NCBI GenBank assembly: GCA_963678675.1
Contig: OY783199.1
Location: 20,522,909-20,586,908 of the forward strand
Direction of reading: 5' to 3'
DNA from: Xiphydria camelus
Lineage: Eukaryota > Arthropoda > Insecta > Hymenoptera > Xiphydriidae
DNA length: 64,000 nucleotides
Below the pieces are notes generated by a model. The model had not been told where the DNA came from and made no database searches. It was given only the letters and a program-made list of their open reading frames with translations. The translations under genes were made by a program, and so were the position numbers. How positions within the stretch are numbered: the stretch's first letter is position 1; the number at the start of each line of letters is the position of its first letter. Shown here one piece after another: positions 55,729 through 64,000 of this stretch.

Positions 55729-56241
55729 TTGGATTGATCAATAAGTTCGTGCGGTTTTTTCCCAAATTTAAAAATGCACGAAAAAATGAAGTATTTTGGT
55801 AACGTGGCATACGTCATTCGAAAGAGAAATTTTTGCTCCAAAAAATAATGTGTTTGGTTTTTCACTTGATTTAATTTTTCTATATTTTTAGGTTTTTAAA
55901 ATAGAATGCATATAGTGGGTCAAAATGAATATTTTCGACACCTACTGCTTTTCGCTTTTAATCAAAGTTCTAAAGCTGCAAAAACCGCTCGAGACATTTG
56001 TGCCGTATATGGAAAAGATGCTATGGCTGGAAGAACCGCTCAGAAGTGATTTTCAAGATTCAATGATGGTAATTTTGACCTCAAAAATATACGGCACACT
56101 CCGTTTGCCCATTTCAGTTCGATAAGGAGCGATTGAATCAGTCTGTTCACAAAAATCCGCGTCAATCAACTAGAGAATTGGCTGAGTGTGGTTTTAAAAA
56201 ATTTGAAAAAAAAAACTGCATGAACTTATTGATCAACCCAA
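55729..56241 (+). pseudogene. internally deleted mariner transposon with transposase N-terminal remnant
   Basis: The inverted termini TTGGATTGATCAATAAGTTC and the mirror GAACTTATTGATCAACCCAA are flanked by TA (55727-55728, 56242-56243). The interior encodes the N-terminal helix-turn-helix part of a mariner transposase: FNQSSKAAKTARDICAVYG, then KDAMAGRTAQK, and later NQSVHKNPRQSTRELAE. A TGA at 56047 replaces the usual Trp, and a frameshift lies near 56102. After about 90 residues the sequence jumps to the 3' end, so the catalytic DDD region is deleted. At 513 bp instead of ~1.3 kb, it is inactive. Confidence 0.92.
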
Positions 56242-56344
56242 TACCAATTTTTCAATCAACCTGTATGGGACGCATACGCGTATGCGTGCGTGAGTTATAT
56301 ACCGAGAATTAAACACACAAAAAAAGAGGAACAGATTATTCTCG

Positions 56345-57030
56345 CGAATCGAGTAAACACAAGTGAAAGAAAATTAAATATTCTCATTGATACTATGATT
56401 ATGCTGTCAAGAATATCGTAATATATAACGGAACAATTCAATAGAATATTTACTTTGTTTAACAGCACAATTATTGTACATGTTAGCGATAAGGATATCG
56501 TATAGGGCGAATATTGATACGGTAATATAATACCATATTCTTTTGTGAAAAATATAATATTATCATTAAGAACGATCCAATCCATGCTATAATAAAAAGG
56601 AATATCGTTACTTGTTTCATTGGGTATTATAATTATGTGACTGATAACTGATATCGTAGGAGAAAGATGGAAAGAATAAAATTGTCGAATAAATAGAAAG
56701 CAAACGTGAAATATTCTCATGAATATTATGATTATACTATCAAGAGAATCGTAATATACTACGAAAAAAGTTGAGTAGCGTATTTATTTTATGTGATAGC
56801 ATATTATGCTAACGATAAGGATATCATAGAGCGTATATATTGATACGATAACAGTGTATTCTTCTGTGAGAAGTATAATGATGCCGCTAAGAACGATACA
56901 ATATATGTGCGATAATAAAAAAAGAAATGTCGTTACCTCTTCGACTTGGTGCCTACTATAATTATGCCATTGGTAAACAAATATCATAGGACAATATGAC
57001 GAAGAGAATAAAATTGTTCTCGATGCGTAT
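56345..57030. repeat. diverged direct tandem duplication, 333-bp unit
   Basis: TATTCTCATTGATACTATGA at 56379 is matched by TATTCTCATGAATATTATGA at 56712, and the homology continues to AGAATAAAATTGT in both. Identity looks like roughly three quarters by eye. Minus-strand frames (141 codons at 56295-56720; 86 codons at 56784-57044) lie in the same phase but diverge in protein more than in DNA, so I do not call a gene. Confidence 0.75.
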
Positions 57031-57039
57031 ACATACTCA

Positions 57040-57530
57040 CACACGTATCGTACATTGTTATTCCCCTGCGGCAGTCAGAGAAAACCACGAATTAAATTCC
57101 CAACCACACACAATTGCGCAAGATTAGAAAGCGTCGTGAATCTCTAGAGGCGGCTGCTTTTACGCGGTAAACGCGCGAAACGCGACACTCGGTCAGCTCC
57201 GAAAGTGTCACTCGACAGACGCGACGAAAATTAAATATACGGAAATTCCACAGATTTCATTCCTTATACGAAAAGTCGACGACGAGTCGCCGCATAAATT
57301 ATCGTCCTCGGAGAACGTTATTATGGACGCGTGTGTATATGTATGATGGCCGAGATGACACACACGGAGAAACAATTTATTCGCATGCGAACCTGGTGGA
57401 AAATTAATTTGTAGAAAGAAATATTAGTTTCGAGGGGTAAGTATCGAAAAATGAAAAAATACAGGGCAAATAAATTTTCCCCAAATTTTTGGAATCATCA
57501 ATAAAAAAATCAGTCAACTACCCTATTGAA
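57040..57530. other. single-copy stretch, no supported gene
   Basis: CpG-rich at 57080-57340, then AT-rich. No frame or repeat worth reporting was seen. Confidence 0.5.
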
Positions 57531-57534
57531 TTAA

Positions 57535-57670
57535 CCCAAATACTCCCGAAACTATTTTTTTTTTTGAAAAAAAGCATACTTTTATATCTCGATACGAGTA
57601 GATTAACTATTTGACAAATGGACATTTCTTATAGGTACGTCCTTTTAAAAGGACGGTGGTACTATTTGGG
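57535..57670. mobile_element. piggyBac-like MITE, 136 bp, TTAA-flanked
   Basis: TTAA (57531-57534) is followed by CCCAAATACTCCCGAAAC. The other end is ACTATTTGGG followed by TTAA (57671-57674). Perfect TTAA duplication with CCC tips is the piggyBac signature. An inner palindrome, GTCCTTTTAAAAGGAC, is present. No coding. Confidence 0.82.
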
Positions 57671-57679
57671 TTAAACAAA

Positions 57680-58360
57680 TGTTTGCGTACATCATAAAAA
57701 AATGCTTATCTACTTCAAACTTCTGTTTACTCCTTATAAATAAATTCCTTATTCATCGCCAAAACATATTTCTATTAGATTCGTGTTCGAATAAATTTGT
57801 CTCTGGGCGCAAAACGCCCGCACGTCTTTCTTGGCTTTCGCGTTTGGCCGAACTTACGCGCGCATATATAATCCCACTGGCGCGCGAGCAAATCATATTT
57901 ATTCAAGAACGTATCCATAGTAATAGAGGGCTCATTGTACGCGAAAAGGGACGTATATCGGCGCAGATATCGCACGAGGGTCTGCGAGTCGAGCGCAGCT
58001 ACGTGAATTCACTGTGTGTTCCGACGTATCCATAGATCTCCCGGCGGACGAGGCACACCTGGCTCCGCTCCACCCGAGTTTTTCCGTCCTTCGTGTCTCT
58101 CCCTTCCCGCGTCTTCTTTATACAGCTCGTATTATATCTCGGTGGCGTTTTGAGCTGCCTCACGATTCCACGCAATAAAAGAGCACTCTAACTCTCTCGG
58201 AATGATGCCCAATTAATTAGCGTTAATCTTAGGTAAACGCGGATGGGGATCGGATAGTCTCGACGAATTATCGAAGAAATTTCCATATTGATTTTACGAT
58301 TAGACATTTTTCGGAACTCACGTGGACGCATGAGTCGAAAAATTGAGTCCCACTTTAATG
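57680..58360. other. single-copy stretch, no supported gene
   Basis: A 118-codon plus frame (57679-58035) and a 66-codon minus frame overlap and are unrecognised. The composition is CpG-rich between 57780 and 58250. Confidence 0.45.
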
Positions 58361-58930
58361 CACCGAGAAAATAGTTTGTTTGTAGTTAATCAATGTTTGT
58401 TTGAATATGGCGAAACAAACGTTTTATTGGATCAAATAAAGATTCGTTAACTATTACCATATTTATTCGGCACAGTTGAATCTTCTGAAGCAACTATTTG
58501 AATGATAAAGATTTTAACCCCTTTCTGTGCATCTTGTATCATATATGGCACATACACAATTACCTACCTGTGATATGTCTGTGTATCTGTTATATATCGT
58601 TGTAAATCTTCTCGACTGCAATATATATAAAAAAGTTATATGTATTAGTAGCCAATAGTACGTACTTTATTGTTCCTGTGTATGGTGCACCATATATGGC
58701 ATAAATAATGTTTTTTAAATAAATGTTTATTTTTTCATAAATATTTTTTTAATTGTTTTCCTGACGAATAATAGGGGCAAAGCTCTCATATATATTTTTT
58801 TCATGGAATTTACAAAAATCGTGCAGGAAGGGGTTAATAATTAATATGTATTTTCTTGTCCAAACAAAATATTTATCTCATCGTATTTGAAATTACATTT
58901 ATTAACTATTAATAAACAGTTTTTTAGGTG
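58361..58930. mobile_element. MITE family J interrupted by a piggyBac-like MITE
   Basis: CACCGAGAAAATAGTTTGTT opens it and ATTAATAAACAGTTTTTTAG closes it. The J body breaks at GATAAAGATTTTAA and resumes at TTAATAATTAATATGTATTT. The insert is 58518-58833. Confidence 0.83.
58518..58833. mobile_element. piggyBac-like MITE, 316 bp, nested in family J
   Basis: TTAA (58514-58517) then CCCCTTTCTGTGCATCTTG. The right end is GTGCAGGAAGGGG then TTAA (58834-58837). ATATATGGCACATAC and TGGTGCACCATATATGGCA are subterminal repeats. It is non-coding. Confidence 0.85.
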
Positions 58931-58984
58931 TGCTTTTAATGCTTCATTCGGCCTATCTTTAATCTACTCATCCTGTAAGTCTCT

Positions 58985-59269
58985 CCCAGGTAGAAAATAT
59001 GTATATATGTGAACTATATATACATATTTTGTATATAGAACATGTATAAATTTGGGCTTATTTAATTTATATATAATTTCAATATGAACCATATACAGAC
59101 TATATATGGTTTATATATAATATTATTTAAATTGTTTTAATTTTTGTACAATCCATATATAATACATATATGGTTTATATTGAAATCATATGGAAATTTA
59201 ATAAGCCCAAATTTATATATGTTCTATATACAAAATATATATAATTTATATAGATCTTTTCCACCTGAG
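58985..59269. mobile_element. MITE family C, divergent copy
   Basis: CCCAGGTAGAAAATATG and TAGATCTTTTCCACCTGAG are the tips. Inside, AACATGTATAAATTTGGGCT, then TATTTAA, is mirrored by TTAATAAGCCCAAATTTATA, so the arms are much longer than in other C copies. Confidence 0.75.
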
Positions 59270-60835
59270 CTCTTTTGAACATAAAGTTGGGTGAAGTGGC
59301 CAGTAAAAAGCCATTGTTTAGCGTAGGGCTTCAATAAGTGGATAATCGATAAGCCTAAAATAGTACGTTTAAAATTTCGATTCGGAAACCAAAGTTCTCC
59401 GTTAAGTCTAAAAATGGTCCATTATTGGCTATTGCATCCAACTTCAGGTTCAAAAGAGAGCTGTCCAATGACAGGTCGAATGGAGCATTAAAAACATCAA
59501 AGCAGGATTAAATCTTTCGACTCGGGCGAGATTACCCGAACAAAAACAAATGTACTATCGAAAAAAATCCTTCGCGATTCGAACAAACGAGGACTCTTTC
59601 CTGTTAAACATTTACTCCATTTCATCGGATACCAGCATATCCGACGAAACGTTCTTTTAATCTCGTTGTACGAACGGATATCCGTTCGAATGAAAAACCA
59701 ATTCGAACGAAATCAATATTTACCCCAGCCGATCCGACTAAACAAGCCCGTAAAAAATACTCCAAATCCAATTTCTCTTCGACGCCGCTCGCAACCCCCA
59801 CCCCCACCCCAACCCTCTCCCCAACGTGCCCACCACGACACGTCGCCGATCTTTCAGCGAAATCGCGTCAACGAATATAGGTGTAGGTACGCGTAGGGGG
59901 TGCCTTTGTATACCTACTACAGATACGGATACACCCCAGGCGATGCATATTCATGAGCCGACGCATATATACATATATTTACGAGCAACGGTTCCAGCGG
60001 GAGATCCCGCGACGCGCAACTTTACAACGTTTAAACCTGACTTCGCGAACGCGCCGGCAGGGATGAACGAGGAGAGATCGAGATTGCCTTTGGCGTTGTT
60101 CCCGCCGACGTCGAGCGTAAACGGAGTGTCGACGCGAACGGTGGGCGACTCTCCACGTGACGGTGTACATCCCCGTCGACGACGACGCCGCCGCTGCCGC
60201 CGCCGCCGTCGCCGCTTCTCGCGGAGATCGGATCGCGGCAGTCGTCGTCGCCGCGCGTTGCGATGATATCCCGGCGGTGCGATTAAGCGCGCGGCGTCAC
60301 AATGCATATTTATGCGACGGCGGGAGCCCGCCGAGAGACGAACGGGAACAGATTGGTTTCCGGCGAAGGCGTGAGGAGGACGAAACGACGGTGCGTCGAC
60401 GAGGCGACAGCTGCGTCGGGGTACGTACGAACGCACGCCCCACGCCCCCCCCCCCCCCCCCCCCAACTCCGACCGACAGCGCGTTTGTCGCAGGAGGCAG
60501 GAAACGCTCGCGCCCGTTAATAACCCAATTAAAATGAACAGGAAACGTACCGACGCGCCGCGCGGTACCCTGTCTCGTTGTTACACACGATCGGCCGAAT
60601 ACAATGAGCTCTGTCACTTCTGCGTACGCGGCTCTTTCTTCAGGGGATTATGTGGATGTGTGTGTACGATGAAAATCGTTCCTTTATTTGGTTCACCGGG
60701 GAAGGTGAATTAAGGATGTCGCTTAGCTGTTTCTTTTTCTTGAAGATAAATGCTATTGTAGTTCCGGAGCTGCATCTTCCCGCAGAACGAAGTTTGGGGG
60801 TTTTTTTTGGGAGCTATGAAAAACACAGGGACTTC
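59270..60835. other. CpG-rich island with overlapping open frames
   Basis: Between 59800 and 60540, frames of 146 and 126 codons (plus) and 171 and 106 codons (minus) overlap. A minus segment at 60037-60170 has codon-like GC third positions but no proper splice sites and no homology I recognise. The frames contain poly-Arg, poly-Ala and poly-Pro runs. Confidence 0.45.
60445..60464. repeat. poly-C tract of 20
   Basis: This is a run of 20 consecutive C in GC-rich DNA. It gives the poly-Pro and poly-Gly stretches in overlapping frames. Confidence 0.95.
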
Positions 60836-61088
60836 CACCGAGAAAACAATGTATTAATAGTTGATAAATGTGATTTCAAATACGATGAGATAAATAAATA
60901 TTTCGTTAATCTCATAAAAATGCTTATTTCATTCAAACAGTTGACTTAAAGAATTTAATTGGGCCAAATAAATATTGTAATACCTACTCGTAGTTAACGT
61001 AGGTATATTTATTTAGGGCCAATAAAATGTTTATTTCGCCATATTCAAACAAACATTTATCAACCTAAAATTGACTGTTTTCTCGGTG
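60836..61088. mobile_element. MITE family J
   Basis: CACCGAGAAAACAATGTATT opens it and AAAATTGACTGTTTTCTCGGTG-type sequence closes it, followed by TA. TTCATTCAAACAGTTGACTT and TTTCGCCATATTCAAACA are family blocks. A small frame at 60650-60949 enters it by chance. Confidence 0.86.
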
Positions 61089-61373
61089 TAAATATGGTCC
61101 TGTCGATCTTCGAATTAGGATGTAAGAAGTTTTGGGGGAATTACCAGTTCTCGGTTGAAAAGTGTCTTACAAACTACAATAACATACATATAATAGGTAC
61201 GAGATTCGTTTCGTTATAATCTTGAAATGTTGAAAATAAATCGCGTTGTTCTTTTGATCATTTCCTTTTCGTTGTATTAACCAGGAAGAACCTTTTTTTA
61301 GAGAGAATGCGATACGATAAATAATTGTTCTTACGAAGGGAGATGATTTGTAGGCAAAACTGTGTCAAAAGTA

Positions 61374-61553
61374 TCCCGAGAAACATAATTGGGCTAAAAT
61401 GACAAAACACTTCTAGACAAACGTGTTTAGTCATTCTAACCAAAAAGGGGCCAATTTAATCAAACAGAGACATGGAGGATCCATATTTTACAAAATGATT
61501 TGGTTGTCGTCTTCAAAATTTCGGTTAAATTGACCACGTTATTTTTCTCAGTG
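61374..61553. mobile_element. MITE family A, internally shortened, TA-flanked
   Basis: TA+TCCCGAGAAACATAATTGGG opens it and GACCACGTTATTTTTCTCAGTG-type sequence closes it, followed by TA. The AACCAAA repeat block is shortened to one unit, giving 180 bp. GGAGGATCCATATTTTAC is retained. Confidence 0.83.
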
Positions 61554-61620
61554 TACCTACATACACGTGTAAAAATTATACCGCGAGACACCTGGTAGAT
61601 TCACACAAATATGCTATTGA

Positions 61621-61795
61621 ATATAGTCCTAAGAACATATTTAGTTGATTCGAAAATGTCGATTAGATTGAGATATTATTCAATTCAACCAGTAATAATT
61701 AAATAAATCTAATCGATATTCCTTCGAATCACAAGCTCCTTAGAACTATTCGACGGGGCATACTTATTTGAATCTAATAAGCTTTTCTCAATGTA
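61621..61795. mobile_element. family O, copy 2
   Basis: ATATAGTCCTAAGAACATAT, TTAGTTGATTCGAAAATGTC, ATATTATTCAATTC and the end AATCTAATAAGCTTTTCTCA, then ATG and TA, match 1804-1983. The left tip is not visible. Confidence 0.6.
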
Positions 61796-62788
61796 AAAAT
61801 ATTGTAGCCCCGCGTGTGTTGAAGAAACGGATCTTTAAACAACATTGAGCACCTGGAAAGACATGTTCCCTGCTAGATATACATATGAGACAGAAAGTGC
61901 TCCCGTCTTATAGGGGAAAGTCTATTATTTAAAAAAGCCTTCTTCCTTTCTCTCTCTCTCTCTCTCGATCTTCAATGTTCCTTTTGCAGTTGAACGAGAC
62001 ACGATACAATTTCACATTGAAATAAGAAAGTCGATGGACCAATTGATACCTACATGTGATACCTACTCCCGACGGCATACGAAGAATGGTGAGACTTCCA
62101 TTAGTCGTCCGGCATCAGATATCCGACGTCTTCAGCGCTTTAACCTCCTTCCGCGTTGTCCAGCGAGTTGTCAAATTTTTTACTAAATTACACATACCTC
62201 ATTTCACCTTTTCCGACACGCGCGCGTTATCTCACACTCGTCCTCTCTTCCCCTCTCTCTTTCTCACTCACCCTCCCCGCTTCCCTTCACCGCTTCTCCG
62301 AAGCCTCTTACCTGCAACAGAAAAAAGAAGCAACACGATCAGTTAGCTGCGCGACCGAGATTTCTCTCTCTCGCGGTCCCTATACCTATAATTATCGACG
62401 AGCGTATTACCGCTGCACAGGTAGGTATTGGTATCGAAAGTACCCGACAGTCGCGCGTTCGTTGTACATTCCAATTGGACGTATACTTGTTTACTACACC
62501 TACTCATCGTCGTCGATGTCCTCCGCGCGCGGCGTCGGTAAAAGCGGAGCGTGCGAAAGCGATCGCGGAATTGGCGCGGCACGAGTCACGGCGCATCGAT
62601 CGGTCGCTTCGATTTCACCGGAGCCGCGCACTCGGGATGGCGCGTCGTTCTTAACGCACTTGCATTTGAATTTCTGCCGCGAGATTATTACTTCAGCTCC
62701 GAAATAAATTCAATATAAATTATTATGAACTGACTTTTCTTATTCAAACGCAGCCAGAAATTTAACCGTAAGCTATGATTTTTGATTG
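61796..62788. other. single-copy stretch, CpG-rich second half
   Basis: It holds a (CT)n run near 61939-61967. Plus frames of 96 (62056-62346) and 183 codons (62156-62707) and a minus frame of 79 codons overlap and are unrecognised. Confidence 0.45.
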
Positions 62789-63276
62789 CACTGTAAGAAA
62801 AATTTGCATTTTTAATATAGCTTTCTACCTACAGCTTTTTCCAATAAATGCAATTATGAAAAATAATACACTCCCTTTTGTAAAATTTACATGAAATATT
62901 TGTTGAACTTTATACGCAATTATATTAAATTGAGTATCAATTTCATGAGTGTATTGATTTTCATAATCACCCTGTAATTGCACTGAGAAAAATGATCAGG
63001 TCAAAATGAGAAAACGTGTCTAGTTAAACGCGTTCAGTCATTTTAACCGAAATACTGGTCGATTGAACCAAATATTTAGTTATTACAACCAAGCGTTTAG
63101 TCATTCTAACGAAAAAATGGTCATTTCAACAAAACACAGATGGAGGATCCATATTTCACTAAACAGTTTGGTCATCGTCTCCAAGATTTTCGTTAAATTG
63201 ACCAAATTATTTTTCCCAGTATAGACAAAAACTCTACAAATACAATTACATTAAGTTTAATACATTTTTTTTAGTG
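62789..63276. mobile_element. MITE family E interrupted by family A
   Basis: CACTGTAAGAAAAATTTGCA opens it and AATACATTTTTTTTAGTG closes it, followed by TA. The E body (CAATTATGAAAAATAATACA, GATTTTCATAATCACC) is split by the family A copy at 62981-63221, so this E predates that A. Confidence 0.83.
62981..63221. mobile_element. MITE family A, inside family E
   Basis: CACTGAGAAAAATGATCAGG opens it and ACCAAATTATTTTTCCCAGT closes it. TTTAGTTATTACAACC repeats and GATGGAGGATCCATATTTCA are present. It is 241 bp. Confidence 0.87.
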
Positions 63277-63337
63277 TAGAATTAATCCGAGCTGAAGTAC
63301 TCGTACATACGAAGGAATTGGAATACGCGCTTTTTAA

Positions 63338-63578
63338 CACTACAACTACCGAATGGTCGCGCTTTATGAGACGGTCGTTTTGGCGGGTGATTATCTCGTT
63401 ATCCGTAGATTTTTCGTCCACACTGCTACAGAACTTTTTTGTAGACCGAAATGTGCTCTACAAAAAAGTATTCTACCAATTTTGACAAAAACCTCACGGG
63501 TTACGAAATAATTGAGGTTGAATGGAACTCTGAATAAGACACCGGTCAAAAATTGAACGGGTTGCGGTAGTTCTAGTG
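63338..63578. mobile_element. piggyBac-like MITE (family U), TTAA-flanked
   Basis: TTAA (63334-63337) then CACTACAACTACCG; the right end is CGGTAGTTCTAGTG then TTAA (63579-63582). The interior GATTATCTCGTTATCC and AAAAAGTATTCTACCAA is homologous to 50821-50947. It is 241 bp and non-coding. Confidence 0.83.
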
Positions 63579-63582
63579 TTAA

Positions 63583-64000
63583 CTAAAAAAAATACCTCCA
63601 CAAATGGCTCTAGCCAGTTTCAAGAACCTCATGGCAAACGTTCAACGTGAAACTCATGACAGTTGCGCGCCTCTTCCATCAGCGAGGAGACCACCTCGAT
63701 TTCTCGGTGCATGCTAGGAGCCCATAGATATCGCGCCTAAACGTGGGCGGTGCTCGCGGTTATTAAGTTAGTTTAACAAGGAGAACGCGAGTCGGATAGC
63801 GCGCGGTTAGAGGGCGCCCGTAGGTATACACCGCGCGCGGAGAAAGAGCGATGCACGCGCGGCCGTGCGTCGAGCGCGAATGGAAGAGAGGGGAGAGGAT
63901 CGCGTGCGGAGGCGGCAAACTATACAGTCGCACGCGGCGGGATTCCGTGAGAAATCGTCCGCGGCCCCTTGCCGAGCCCGGCGATCGCGGTCAGAGCGTC
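63583..64000. other. CpG-rich island at the window edge
   Basis: GC and CpG content rise strongly after 63700 and continue to the end. It could be the start of a promoter-type region or another exon beyond the window. I find no transcription start element or frame that can be defended. Confidence 0.4.

Noticed and set aside
56295..57044. Hydrophobic minus-strand frames considered as chemoreceptor exons
   Set aside because: Hydrophobicity follows from AT-rich antisense DNA, and the two tandem copies do not conserve the protein.
59951..60466. Minus-strand frame with a plausible-looking peptide around 60037-60170
   Set aside because: Codon composition is suggestive, but there is no acceptor upstream, the donor (GTTTAA) is poor, the phase does not join to the MBD exon, and no homology is recognised.
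1..64000. tRNA, rRNA or snRNA genes
   Set aside because: I looked for tRNA B-box-like GGTTCGAATCC words and cloverleaf-compatible arms and found none; no rRNA-like sequence was seen.

Overview
This window looks like non-coding DNA of an insect nuclear genome, with one recognisable protein-coding exon and a very dense population of short, mostly non-autonomous DNA transposons. Eukaryotic origin is shown by a spliced exon with GT..AG borders, mariner and piggyBac-like elements, and the absence of prokaryotic gene packing. CpG is abundant rather than depleted in the GC-rich stretches, and these alternate with AT-rich ones. That pattern suggests an insect with sparse genomic methylation, most probably a hymenopteran (ant, bee or wasp), but the order is an inference.

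The only gene I can name is on the minus strand at 35262-35385: an internal exon encoding most of a methyl-CpG-binding domain of the MBD5/MBD6 type (Drosophila six-banded, sba). It has a clean acceptor and donor. I find neither the preceding exon (start of the MBD fold) nor the following one, so the simplest reading is that the flanking sequence is two very long introns: up to about 28.6 kb on the 5' side (higher coordinates) and about 35.2 kb on the 3' side (lower coordinates).

The layout is a repeated alternation of (i) GC-rich, CpG-rich, apparently single-copy islands of 0.3-1.5 kb and (ii) AT-rich blocks built of transposable elements, often nested. I sorted the elements into families with working letters. 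Many otherwise unrelated families (A, E, G, J, L, M, N, R, V, W, Y) share nearly the same terminus, CACTGAGAAAAA or a close variant such as CACTGTAAGAAAAA, and in well-preserved copies a TA target duplication. A second class is long hairpins (foldbacks) flanked by a 4-bp ATAT duplication, mostly sitting inside family C elements. A third class has TTAA flanks, like piggyBac. There is also one internally deleted mariner (55729-56241).

Three larger structures stand out. Element L (16274-19491, 3.2 kb) has CACTGAG termini and carries two unrelated tandem arrays, 5 x 126 bp and about 4.9 x 316 bp, either side of a unique core. Element S (37877-39481, 1.6 kb) has termini followed by clusters of a short TTGGCAAC-containing repeat. 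A 548-bp foldback (31879-32426) has arms over 200 bp long. One element of family E ends only 11 bp from the splice donor of the MBD exon. The nesting gives a relative order of transposon activity. Long open frames in the GC-rich islands overlap on both strands, match nothing I know, and are best explained by scarcity of stop codons in CpG-rich DNA.
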